Part shown: piece by piece, positions 45,647 to 53,391 of the stretch | Position numbering within the stretch: position 1 is the first letter of the stretch | How the letters are laid out: each line of letters opens with the position of its first letter | Assembly (NCBI RefSeq): GCF_003315035.1 | Contig: NZ_QNRE01000011.1 | Location: forward strand, 1-64,000 | DNA length: 64,000 nucleotides | Source: Nocardia puris | GTDB taxonomy: Bacteria; Actinomycetota; Actinomycetes; Mycobacteriales; Mycobacteriaceae | Reading direction: 5' to 3' | Program-made: the position numbers and the translations under genes | The notes under the pieces: generated by a model | What the model was told of the DNA's origin: nothing | The model's input: the letters and a program-made list of their open reading frames with translations, nothing else | Database searches by the model: none

Positions 45647-46236
45647 GGCGCATCAGGCTGGCCGCGACGGCTGTGTGCGCGCTCGTCGCGGTGGGTGTCG
45701 GCGCGGGAACCGTGGCGGCCGAGCCGGTTTCGTCGCCGGGCCACACGATCGACAGCGCGACACTGGTGCACGGCAACGAGCACGGCATCGGATACACCTT
45801 GCGCTACACGGAGGGCGAATCCGTGCGAACGACCTTGGACGGCGGCGTTTTTCGAGTGGTCGAAGCCGGCGTGGTGATCGAGGACGAGGCGGGCACGGTC
45901 GTCACGACGCTGCCGCTGGTGTTCCCCGCGCGCGATCGGCTCGTCACGCTGGAGCCGATCGTCGAGGCCGACGGCAAGTCGTTGACGCTGCGCGCGATCG
46001 ATGAGCCGTTCCCCGGTCAGGACACGCGCAGCGCGCAGGAGCGCTGGCATGCCGAGGCCGAGCGCGCCGCGTTCGGTGCGCTGATCGGTGCGGGCATCGG
46101 GCTCGCGATCGGCCTGTTCGGCGGGATCATCGGAATTCCGTTGTTCACCGCCGTCGGCGCCGCGATCGGATTCTTCGTCGTCGGCGGGCAGCCGCTCATC
46201 GACGCCGGCGTCGCATACTTCACCGGCCAGCCCTGA
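45643..46236 (+). CDS. Exported glycine-zipper protein
   Basis: 197 residues. Signal peptide RIRLAATAVCALVAVGVGAGTVAA, then a ~110-residue beta-rich domain (HTIDSATLVHGNEHGIGYTLRYTEG, later TTLPLVFPARDRLVTLEPIV) and a C-terminal glycine zipper (FGALIGAGIGLAIGLFGGIIG, VGAAIGFFVVGG). The ATG overlaps the previous stop, with GGGAGG upstream. I recall similar proteins in several Nocardia genomes but no known function. The shared C-terminal zipper suggests the two proteins meet in the cell envelope. Confidence 0.75.
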   Translation: MRRIRLAATAVCALVAVGVGAGTVAAEPVSSPGHTIDSATLVHGNEHGIGYTLRYTEGESVRTTLDGGVFRVVEAGVVIEDEAGTVVTTLPLVFPARDRLVTLEPIVEADGKSLTLRAIDEPFPGQDTRSAQERWHAEAERAAFGALIGAGIGLAIGLFGGIIGIPLFTAVGAAIGFFVVGGQPLIDAGVAYFTGQP

Positions 46237-46297
46237 TTCGGTGGGTGGAGTTCGGCGCGAATCGAATTCCTCACCCCCGCAAGCACTTCCACCTAAC

Positions 46298-46323
46298 GTT
46301 TCACCCCACAGGGTGGGGGAAAC
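46298..46323 (+). terminator. Terminator of the glycine-zipper operon
   Basis: GTTTCACCCCAC pairs with GTGGGGGAAAC around AGG, one base unmatched. A second small hairpin GGTGG-CA-CCACC follows near 46340. Confidence 0.65.
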
Positions 46324-46431
46324 GAACCGCGGGGGTTGGTGGCACCACCCCTAGGGTCGGCTGTTTTCCCGGCGTTTGCTTTCTACCTTGAATGAGGTCG
46401 ATGACGAATCGAATTCATTCAGGAGCAGGAA

Positions 46432-46692
46432 ATGCGTATCAAATCCATTATCGCCGCGGGTTTGCTGGCTGTGGCCGCCGTTGCCGGGGCGTCGGCGGCG
46501 GGAACCGCCGGTGCGATGGCGCCGCACCCGTCGAGCTACGAGGGCACCTACAGCGGCTACCAGGGCACCTACATCGGCACCTACGCCACGCTGGCGGCGT
46601 GCCGCGCCGACGGTGAGTCGCCCAGCACGGGCGGCTACTACTGGGAGTGCGTGGAGACCTGGGACGGCTGGGACCTCTACATCTACTACTGA
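46432..46692 (+). CDS. Small secreted Tyr-rich peptide
   Basis: 86 residues from an ATG with the ribosome binding site AGGAG. Signal peptide RIKSIIAAGLLAVAAVAGASA, cut after ASA or AGA. The mature peptide of about 55-60 residues is rich in Tyr, Gly, Thr and Trp (YEGTYSGYQGTYIGTY; YYWECVETWDGWDLYIYY) and holds two Cys that could form a single disulfide. No recognised family. It stands alone between two clear terminators, so it has its own promoter. Confidence 0.75.
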   Translation: MRIKSIIAAGLLAVAAVAGASAAGTAGAMAPHPSSYEGTYSGYQGTYIGTYATLAACRADGESPSTGGYYWECVETWDGWDLYIYY

Positions 46693-46733
46693 CCCGACGC
46701 GCACCGGGCAGGGGAGGCCGGTGCCGGACGAGA

Positions 46734-46765
46734 AAAGGGACGCCCGTGTCGACGGGCGTCCCTTT
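46734..46765. terminator. Bidirectional intrinsic terminator
   Basis: AAAGGGACGCCCGT and ACGGGCGTCCCTTT are perfect 14-bp arms around GTCG. A-rich on one side and T-rich on the other, it serves both the small secreted peptide gene and ppa. Confidence 0.9.
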
Positions 46766-46783
46766 CTGTCGCGGGGTGGTGGC

Positions 46784-47275
46784 TCAGTGGCCGCCCTGCT
46801 CCTGCAAACGCTTGAACGACGCCTCGATCTCGGCCTCCGCCTCGGCGCGGCCGACCCACTCCGAACCCTTCACGAACTTGCCGGGCTCGAGGTCCTTGTA
46901 CCGCTCGAAGAAGTGCTTGATGGCGGCCAGCTCGAATTCCGGGATGTCGGCCAGGTCCTGGATGTGATTCCAGCGCGGGTCGCCCGCGGGGACGCACAGC
47001 ACCTTGGCGTCGCCGCCTGCCTCGTCCTCCATCTTGTACATGGCGACCGGGCGGGCCTCGACGATCACGCCGGGGAACACCGAATCGGTCAGCAGCACCA
47101 GGGCGTCGAGCGGGTCGCCGTCCTCGCCGAGCGAGTTCTCGATGTAGCCGTAGTCGGTGGGGTAGGCCATGGACGTGTAGAGGTAGCGGTCCAAGCGCAC
47201 CCGGCCGGTCTCGTGATCGACCTCGTACTTGTTGCGGGAACCCTTGGGGATCTCGATCGTGACGTCGAACTCCAC
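46784..47275 (-). CDS. ppa: Inorganic pyrophosphatase
   Basis: Family I soluble pyrophosphatase (163 residues) hydrolysing pyrophosphate to drive biosynthesis; ortholog of Rv3628. The metal-binding signature DGDPLDALVL is near residue 55, with EIPKGSRNKYE near the N-terminus and YKDLEPGKFV late in the chain. The GTG at 47275 gives VEFDVTIEIPKG, the standard N-terminus. It diverges from dacB as in mycobacteria. Confidence 0.97.
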   Translation of the reverse strand: MEFDVTIEIPKGSRNKYEVDHETGRVRLDRYLYTSMAYPTDYGYIENSLGEDGDPLDALVLLTDSVFPGVIVEARPVAMYKMEDEAGGDAKVLCVPAGDPRWNHIQDLADIPEFELAAIKHFFERYKDLEPGKFVKGSEWVGRAEAEAEIEASFKRLQEQGGH

Positions 47276-47422
47276 GCCATCTCCTTCTGTGATGCATTCG
47301 GTCGGCGTGTTCCCCCGACCCGACAGGCTGTTCGGGGGAACCGTAGCGCAACGAGGATAGTGTGGTCACCGGGGACATGGGTGCGCCAGGAGTGCGCGGC
47401 GGAGTCAGGGAGACGGCGGCAG

Positions 47423-48886
47423 GTGCTTGGTCGGAGCAAGAAGAATATCGGCGGATTGGCGCAACGGCGGCGCCGCAGGCTGTGGATCTGGTTCGGCGCC
47501 ACCTTCGGGGTGCTGGTGATCGCGGCGGCGGCGGGCGCCGCGATCGTGCGTCCGTGGACGCCCGAGTTCCGGCACGGCGGCCTCACCATCGCCGATCCGC
47601 CCGCGCCGGTGCGGCCGTTCCCGCAGGTCTCGCCCGCGCCGGCCGCCGCGCCCGCGCCGAGTCCGGCGGGGGTGGTGGCCGCGCTCGGCCCGGCGCTGGA
47701 CAGCCCCGATCTGGGCGCGTTCGCGGGCGTCATCACCGACGCGGAGAGCGGAACGACCTTGTGGAGCAAGGATTCCGACAAGGTGATGATCCCGTCCTCG
47801 ACCTTGAAGCTGCTCACCACGGCCGCCGCGCTGATCGCGCTGCCCGATGATCAGCGGGTCGCCACCACGGTGGTGGAGGGGTCGGCCCCCGGTGAGCTGG
47901 TGCTCGTCGGCGGCGGCGATCCCACGCTGACCGCCCAGCCCGACGGCAAGGGCTATTACCCGGATGCGGCGTGCCTGTCGGATCTGGTGGATCAGATCCG
48001 CGCCTCCGGCCGCGCCGTGGACACCATCGTGGTGGACCTGTCGGCCTACACCGGGCCGTCGATGGCGCGCGGCTGGGAGGACATCGACATTCCCGGCGGC
48101 TCCATCGCGCCCATCGACGCGGTGATGATCGATGGCGGCCGCCTCGACCCGCTGGTGGAGTACTCGCCGCGCACCCCGACCCCCGGCCTCGACGCCGGCC
48201 GCCGCCTCGCCGCCGACCTCGGGCTCGATCCGGCGCGGGTGCGGGCGGGCACGGCCGCACCGGGCGCCGCGCAGGTGGCGAAGGTGGAGTCGGCGCCGCT
48301 GCACACCCGTCTGCACGCCATGCTGGTGCACTCCGACAACGTGCTCGCCGAGACCGTCGGCCGCGAGATCGCCCTGGCCACGGGGCACGCACCGTCGTTC
48401 TCCGGCGCGGTGGCCGCCGTCACCGCCACACTGGAGCGGGCGGGCTTCGCGATGGACGGGACGGTCATGCACGACACCAGCGGACTCTCGGTCGACGACC
48501 GGCTCTCCGCGCGGCTGCTGAACGAGATCCTCGCGACGGCCGCGCGGCCCGCGCCCGACGCCCGCACCGTCCCGGCGGGCACCGACGCGCGCCCCGCCGC
48601 CGACGACTTGGCCGCCACGCTGGCGCCGATGCTAGACAACCTGCCTGTCGCGGGCGCGACCGGCTCGCTGACCAGCAGGTACGTCACCCAGAACCGGGTC
48701 GGCGCCGGATGGGTGCGGGCCAAGACCGGAACTCTGTCGGTGTCGAGCACGTTGGCCGGGTATGTGCTCGACCGAGACGGAAGGGTGCTGACCTTCGCGC
48801 TGATGTCGAACGACAGGCCGCCGGAGGTGAGCAGGCCGGCGTTGGATGCCATCGCGGGCACGCTGCGCAACTGTGGATGCTCGTGA
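47423..48886 (+). CDS. dacB: D-alanyl-D-alanine carboxypeptidase/endopeptidase (PBP4 family)
   Basis: 487 residues, peptidase S13, position of Rv3627c; trims peptidoglycan peptides in the periplasm. A single TM anchor (LWIWFGATFGVLVIAAAAGAAI) follows a basic start. Active-site motifs are SxxK in PSSTLKLLT, SDN in HSDNVLAE, and KTG in VRAKTGTLS, all complete. The GTG at 47423 is behind AGGGAG. The Pro-rich linker (SPAPAAAPAPSPAG) lies between anchor and enzyme. Confidence 0.93.
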   Translation: MLGRSKKNIGGLAQRRRRRLWIWFGATFGVLVIAAAAGAAIVRPWTPEFRHGGLTIADPPAPVRPFPQVSPAPAAAPAPSPAGVVAALGPALDSPDLGAFAGVITDAESGTTLWSKDSDKVMIPSSTLKLLTTAAALIALPDDQRVATTVVEGSAPGELVLVGGGDPTLTAQPDGKGYYPDAACLSDLVDQIRASGRAVDTIVVDLSAYTGPSMARGWEDIDIPGGSIAPIDAVMIDGGRLDPLVEYSPRTPTPGLDAGRRLAADLGLDPARVRAGTAAPGAAQVAKVESAPLHTRLHAMLVHSDNVLAETVGREIALATGHAPSFSGAVAAVTATLERAGFAMDGTVMHDTSGLSVDDRLSARLLNEILATAARPAPDARTVPAGTDARPAADDLAATLAPMLDNLPVAGATGSLTSRYVTQNRVGAGWVRAKTGTLSVSSTLAGYVLDRDGRVLTFALMSNDRPPEVSRPALDAIAGTLRNCGCS

Positions 48887-48900
48887 TGGGTGGTTGAACC

Positions 48901-50004
48901 ATGTCGGATAACCCGGTGAACGGCAACGGCGCGGTCGCCGTCGCGAAGGACGGCGCCAAGCGGCGCGGAGCCCTGACGGGCAGCGTCGACTGGCGCCTGG
49001 CCGCGCGCACCGGGGCCGCGCTGGTGCCGCCCGGCCCGAAGGCCTCGCGGTACGCCGCGCGACAGGTGGTCGAGGAGCTGGCCGAGGCGTCGGTGCGGGC
49101 GGAGGGCCCGGTCCGCGAGGTCTCCGGTCTGCTGGACGACCGGCCGGTGCCCGCGGCCCGCGTGGTGGACCGGCCGGGCTGGATCAGCGCCGCCGCCGAT
49201 TCCATGGGCCACCTCACCGGCACCGACGGCGACGAGAAGCGCGGACTGCTCGCGGGCAAGCCCGCCGGGGTGCAGGCGGGCGCCATGCTGGCGTTCCTGT
49301 CCACCGCGATCCTCGGCCAGTACGACCCGTTCACCGGGCCCGACGGCACGCTGCTGCTGGTGGCGCCCAACATCATGATGGTCGAGCGCGCGCTGGGCGT
49401 GGACCCGGGCGACTTCCGGTTCTGGGTGTGCCTGCACGAGGTCACCCACCGCGTGCAGTTCTCGTCGGCGCCGTGGCTGGCCGAGTACATGCGCTCGAAT
49501 GTCGACACGCTCGGCGAGATCGGTGACGAACCGATGGCCGAGATGCTGGGCCGGCTGATGAACGAGCTGCGCGAGCGGCGTTCCGGTGATGCCCCCGACG
49601 ATCCGGCCTCGCGCGGGATCGTCGGCCTGCTGCGCGCGACCCAGGCCCCCGCTCAGCGCGAGGCCCTGGACCGGCTGCTCATGCTCGGCACCCTGCTGGA
49701 AGGGCACGCCGACCACGTCATGGACGCCGTCGGGCCGACCGTCATCCCCACCGTCGCCCAGATCCGCGCTGCGTTCGACAAGCGCCGCAAGCGCCCCGCC
49801 AACCCGGTCCAGCGCCTGCTGCGCGCCCTGCTCGGCGTGGACGCCAAGATCGCCCAGTACGTGCGCGGCAAGAAGTTCGTCGACCACGTCGTCGACCGCG
49901 TCGGCATGGAGCGCTTCAACGTGGTGTGGACCAACCCCGACACCCTGCCCCGCCCCGACGAGATCGAAAACCCCGACCGCTGGATCGCGCGAGTTCTGGG
50001 CTGA
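48901..50004 (+). CDS. Zincin-like metalloprotease (DUF2342, Rv3626c-like)
   Basis: 367 residues. The zinc motif HEVTH (in WVCLHEVTHRVQF) is near residue 180 and a downstream Glu cluster (EIGDEPMAEML) may complete the site. The family (sometimes named F420-biosynthesis-associated) is restricted to actinobacteria and lies between dacB and tilS, as here. Substrates are unknown. It begins 14 bases after dacB and probably shares its transcript. Confidence 0.9.
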   Translation: MSDNPVNGNGAVAVAKDGAKRRGALTGSVDWRLAARTGAALVPPGPKASRYAARQVVEELAEASVRAEGPVREVSGLLDDRPVPAARVVDRPGWISAAADSMGHLTGTDGDEKRGLLAGKPAGVQAGAMLAFLSTAILGQYDPFTGPDGTLLLVAPNIMMVERALGVDPGDFRFWVCLHEVTHRVQFSSAPWLAEYMRSNVDTLGEIGDEPMAEMLGRLMNELRERRSGDAPDDPASRGIVGLLRATQAPAQREALDRLLMLGTLLEGHADHVMDAVGPTVIPTVAQIRAAFDKRRKRPANPVQRLLRALLGVDAKIAQYVRGKKFVDHVVDRVGMERFNVVWTNPDTLPRPDEIENPDRWIARVLG

Positions 50005-50007
50005 GCC

Positions 50008-50952
50008 TCACCCCAACGCTTCCACCACCACCCGCGCCGCACCCGCGACCAACTCGTCCCGGCGTGCCGCGTCCTCCTGCCCGCGATTCGACATGATCGC
50101 CACCACGATCGGGGCCGCCCCCTCCTGCGGCCACAGCAGTGCGATGTCGTTGCGCGTCCCGTAGTTCGCCGAGCCCGTCTTGTCGCCGACGATCCAGTCC
50201 TCGGGCACGCCCGCGCGAATCGTGGTGTCGCCGGTGGTGTTTCGCACGAGCAGGTCCACCAGGGTCGCGCGGCGGTCGGGTGGCAGCAGGTCGCCGAGGG
50301 TGTAGGCGCGCAGGCTGGTGGCCATGGCGCGCGGGGTGCTGGTGTCGCGCGGGTCGCCGGGGGTGTAGTCGCTCAGGTCCGGTTCCCACCGGTCGGATTC
50401 GGTCACGTTGTCGCCGATGGCGCGCAGCGCGTCCTCGAAGCCCTGCGGTCCGCCCAGTTCCGCCATGGTGAGGTTCGCGGCGGTGTTGTCGCTGTAGCGG
50501 ACGGCGGCGTCGATGAGTTCCAGCAGCGTCATGCCGGTGGCGACCCGCTGTTCGGTGATCGGTGCGTGTTCCAGGAGGTCGGCTTCGGTGTAGGTGACGA
50601 CGCGCTCGAGCTCCGCGAGGGTGTTGCGTTCCAGCAGCGCGCCCGCGGTGAGCGCTTTGTGGGTGGAGGCGAAGGCGAACCGGTCGTCGGCGTGGTGGGC
50701 GATCTCGCGCCCGGTGGCGGTGTCGATCGCGTAGACGCCGAGGCGGGCGTCGAATTCGGTTTCCAGGGCGGCGAATTCGGCCGCCAGGTCGAGCGCGGCC
50801 GGGGGCGCCGTGGACGACGCCGCCGTGGACGACGCCGCCGTGGGCGGCGTGGTCGGCGCGGCAGCCGGGTCCGGCCCGCCGCAGCCGGTGAGCGGGAGCA
50901 GGACCAGCAGGGCGGCACAGGCGGGGAGCGACGATCGTCTGGGCACGGGCAT
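50008..50952 (-). CDS. Class A beta-lactamase, lipoprotein
   Basis: 314 residues. Signal peptide with lipobox LTGC (SLPACAALLVLLPLTGCGG), then a linker rich in Ala/Ser/Thr. Catalytic motifs: S70-x-x-K in FASTHKALT, S130-D-N in VRYSDNTAAN, and K234-T-G in VGDKTGSANYG. The omega loop reads WEPDLSDYTPGD: Glu166 is present but Ambler 170, almost always Asn, is Ser. It should hydrolyse penicillins; the effect of Ser170 is unknown. Nocardia chromosomal enzymes AST-1, FAR-1 and BRA-1 belong to this class. It is convergent with the zincin gene, 3 bases apart. Confidence 0.93.
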   Translation of the reverse strand: MPVPRRSSLPACAALLVLLPLTGCGGPDPAAAPTTPPTAASSTAASSTAPPAALDLAAEFAALETEFDARLGVYAIDTATGREIAHHADDRFAFASTHKALTAGALLERNTLAELERVVTYTEADLLEHAPITEQRVATGMTLLELIDAAVRYSDNTAANLTMAELGGPQGFEDALRAIGDNVTESDRWEPDLSDYTPGDPRDTSTPRAMATSLRAYTLGDLLPPDRRATLVDLLVRNTTGDTTIRAGVPEDWIVGDKTGSANYGTRNDIALLWPQEGAAPIVVAIMSNRGQEDAARRDELVAGAARVVVEALG

Positions 50953-51080
50953 CCTTTCGCGTCCGGCGGCGGACGGGTGGGTCCGCGCGCCGCTCTCGTG
51001 GTTCCCGGTCGGGAGCCTCGGTGAACCTGTGTATCGGATTCGGTGGATGCCGGTGGATAACTGGCCGTAGGCTCCTGCGC

Positions 51081-52106
51081 ATGGGCTGTGCGGTGAGAGG
51101 GACACCGGGGGCTGCGTCGCGCAGATTGCCCGAAACGCAGGCGGCGCTGGAGGTGCGCCACGCGGTGCGGGGGTGGGCGGGGGAGTACCTGGCCGGTGAC
51201 GCCGTCGCGGTCGCGCTGTCGGGCGGGGCGGATTCGCTGGCGCTGACGGCGGCGGCAGTGGTCGAGATCGGACAGGTCGACGCGCTGATCGTGGACCACC
51301 GGTTGCAGCCGGGATCGGACGCGGTCGCCGCGACGGCCGCCGAGACCGCGCTCGCGCTGGGCTGCCGGTCGTCGCGCGTGCTCCCGGTGACGGTCGGCAC
51401 CGACGGCGGCCTCGAGGCCGCTGCCCGCGCGGCCCGCTACGAAGCCCTCGACGCCGCCCGCGGCGACCTGCCTGTCCTGCTCGGGCACACCCTCGACGAC
51501 CAGGCCGAAACCGTGCTGCTGGGACTGGCCCGCGGTTCCGGCGGACGCTCGATCCAAGGCATGGCCGCCCACAACGCGCCGTGGGGCCGCCCGCTGCTCG
51601 GCGTGCGCGGGCACACCACCCGCGCTCTCTGCGCCGACCTCGGCCTCACCCCGCACGAGGACCCGCACAACAGCGCGGCGGAATTCACCAGGGTCCGGCT
51701 GCGCACCGAGGTGCTGCCGCTGCTCGAGGACGTGCTCGGCGGCGGGGCCGCGGCGGCGCTGGCCCGCACCGCCGACCACCTGCGCGAGGACGGCGCCCTG
51801 CTCGACGCCCTCGCCGCCGACCTGCTCGACGCCGCCCGCCTGCCCGGTGATGGGCGCGCACTGGACGTCGAGACGCTCGCCACTGCCCCCGCCGCCCTGC
51901 GCAGGCGGGCGGTGCGCGCCTGGCTGCTGGAATGCGGCGCGAAGGCCCTGACGGACAGGCATTTACGGGGCGTGGACGCGCTGCTCACCGCGTGGCGCGG
52001 CCAGGGCGGCGTGGCCGTCGGCGGCGCAGCGCCGGGCACCAGGTTGGTCGCCGCGCGCCAACGTGGCACGCTGACACTGCGTGAGCAGCGGCGGGAGCGA
52101 TCGTGA
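51081..52106 (+). CDS. tilS: tRNA(Ile)-lysidine synthase
   Basis: 341 residues. Converts the wobble C of the CAT-anticodon isoleucine tRNA to lysidine so it reads ATA. The PP-loop ATP motif AVALSGGADSLAL is near residue 50. GHTLDDQAETVLLGLARGSG is the second family landmark. The N-terminal ATPase domain is followed by a shorter C-terminal domain. Synteny with Rv3625c supports it. Start ATG at 51081. The stop overlaps a GTG that may open hpt. Confidence 0.94.
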   Translation: MGCAVRGTPGAASRRLPETQAALEVRHAVRGWAGEYLAGDAVAVALSGGADSLALTAAAVVEIGQVDALIVDHRLQPGSDAVAATAAETALALGCRSSRVLPVTVGTDGGLEAAARAARYEALDAARGDLPVLLGHTLDDQAETVLLGLARGSGGRSIQGMAAHNAPWGRPLLGVRGHTTRALCADLGLTPHEDPHNSAAEFTRVRLRTEVLPLLEDVLGGGAAAALARTADHLREDGALLDALAADLLDAARLPGDGRALDVETLATAPAALRRRAVRAWLLECGAKALTDRHLRGVDALLTAWRGQGGVAVGGAAPGTRLVAARQRGTLTLREQRRERS

Positions 52107-52699
52107 CCGGCGGACAGCACAGAGAAGGGACCCCAACTGACGTGTACGGCGACGACATCGCGTCGGTGTTGATCACCGAAGAGGAGATCGCGGCCAAGAC
52201 CAAGGAACTGGCCGAGCTCATCGCCAAGCGCTACCCCGCGGACGCGCCGGAGGGCGATCTGCTGCTGGTCGGCGTGCTCAAGGGCGCGATCTTCTTCATG
52301 ACCGACCTGGCCAAGGCGCTGCCGATCCCCACCCAGATGGAGTTCATGGCGGTGTCCTCCTACGGTTCGTCCACCTCCTCCTCGGGCGTGGTGCGCATCA
52401 TGAAGGACCTGGACAAGGACATCGCGGGCCGCAACGTGCTGATCGTCGAGGACATCATCGACTCCGGTCTCACGCTCTCGTGGCTCAAGCGCAACCTGTC
52501 CACCCGCAATCCCGCCTCGCTGGAGGTGGTGACGTTGCTGCGCAAGCCCGACGCGCTGCGCACCCCCGTCGAGGTCGCACACGTCGGCTTCGACATCCCC
52601 AACGAGTTCGTGGTGGGCTACGGCCTCGACTACGCCGAGCGCTACCGCGATCTGCCCTACATCGGCACGCTGGACCCTAAGGTCTACGGCGGGGCCTGA
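52103..52699 (+). CDS. hpt: Hypoxanthine-guanine phosphoribosyltransferase
   Basis: Purine salvage enzyme making IMP or GMP from the free base and PRPP. The PRPP-binding loop is VLIVEDIIDSGLTLSWL. SSYGSSTSSSGVVRI is the flexible loop, and VGFDIPNEFVVGYGLDYAERYRDLPYIG is the C-terminal signature. From the GTG at 52103 there are 198 residues; a GTG at 52142 would give 185, and the conserved part begins only after that. The first overlaps tilS (GTGA). It corresponds to Rv3624c. Its end overlaps the convergent cyclase-family gene by 16 bases. Confidence 0.95.
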   Translation: MTGGQHREGTPTDVYGDDIASVLITEEEIAAKTKELAELIAKRYPADAPEGDLLLVGVLKGAIFFMTDLAKALPIPTQMEFMAVSSYGSSTSSSGVVRIMKDLDKDIAGRNVLIVEDIIDSGLTLSWLKRNLSTRNPASLEVVTLLRKPDALRTPVEVAHVGFDIPNEFVVGYGLDYAERYRDLPYIGTLDPKVYGGA

Positions 52700-53391
52700 G
52701 GCAGCAACGCGAAGATCGTCGCGGGCGAGCCGGAGCCGTCCCGGTGGACGGCGCCGCCCGCCACGATCCACGCGCCGGTCTCGGGGAGTTCGGCCAAGCC
52801 CGCGAGGCATTCGAGGCTGATCCGGTGCGCGCCGTAGAGCAGTTTCGACACCGCGTAGGTGGGGTCGGCGCCGTCGGGGCCGAAGGTGTCGATGCCGAGG
52901 GCGCCGCGCTCGCCGAGACGGCCGGTGTGCAGCAGCCAGGTGAGCGTTTCGAGGGCGAATCCCGGTTGGCGGCCGGTGAATTCGGGGCGGCCCCATTTCG
53001 CGTCCCAGCCCGTCCACGCGATCACCGCCGAGCCGTCGGGGATACGGCCGTGTAGCGCTTCCCAGGCGCGCAGATCGTCCACGGTGACGAGATAGCCCGG
53101 GGCGGCGGCGCACTGTTCGCGCACGTCGACTTTCACGGCGGGCAGCACCAGGTCTTCGGGGTCCAGTTCGTGGGCGGCCAGACCGTCGGCGCGGAAGTGG
53201 ATCGGTGCGCCCCAATGGGTTCCGGTGTGCTCGCCCTGGTGCACGTAGCGCAGGTAGTAGCCGTCGTCATCGATCGTCGCGACCACCTCGGCGCGGAATT
53301 CCGGGTCGCCAGGGAAGATCGGCGTGGTCGCCGGATCGTGCACGTGGGACAGGCTGATCACCCGGCCGAACGGGCGCGCCGGCCGGCTCAC
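52684..53391 (-). CDS. Cyclase family protein (kynurenine formamidase-like)
   Basis: 235 residues of the cyclase/KynB superfamily. The metal-binding motif HTGTHWGAPIHF (HxGTHxDxPxHF type, with Gly at the Asp position) is near residue 55. The conserved Asp of HxGTHxD is replaced by Gly, so metal coordination may differ. The Asp/Gly-rich LGIDTFGPD and C-terminal strand are present. The GTG at 53391 overlaps the stop of the kinase gene, so it is translationally coupled to it. The substrate is unknown. Confidence 0.85.
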   Translation of the reverse strand: MSRPARPFGRVISLSHVHDPATTPIFPGDPEFRAEVVATIDDDGYYLRYVHQGEHTGTHWGAPIHFRADGLAAHELDPEDLVLPAVKVDVREQCAAAPGYLVTVDDLRAWEALHGRIPDGSAVIAWTGWDAKWGRPEFTGRQPGFALETLTWLLHTGRLGERGALGIDTFGPDGADPTYAVSKLLYGAHRISLECLAGLAELPETGAWIVAGGAVHRDGSGSPATIFALLPQAPP

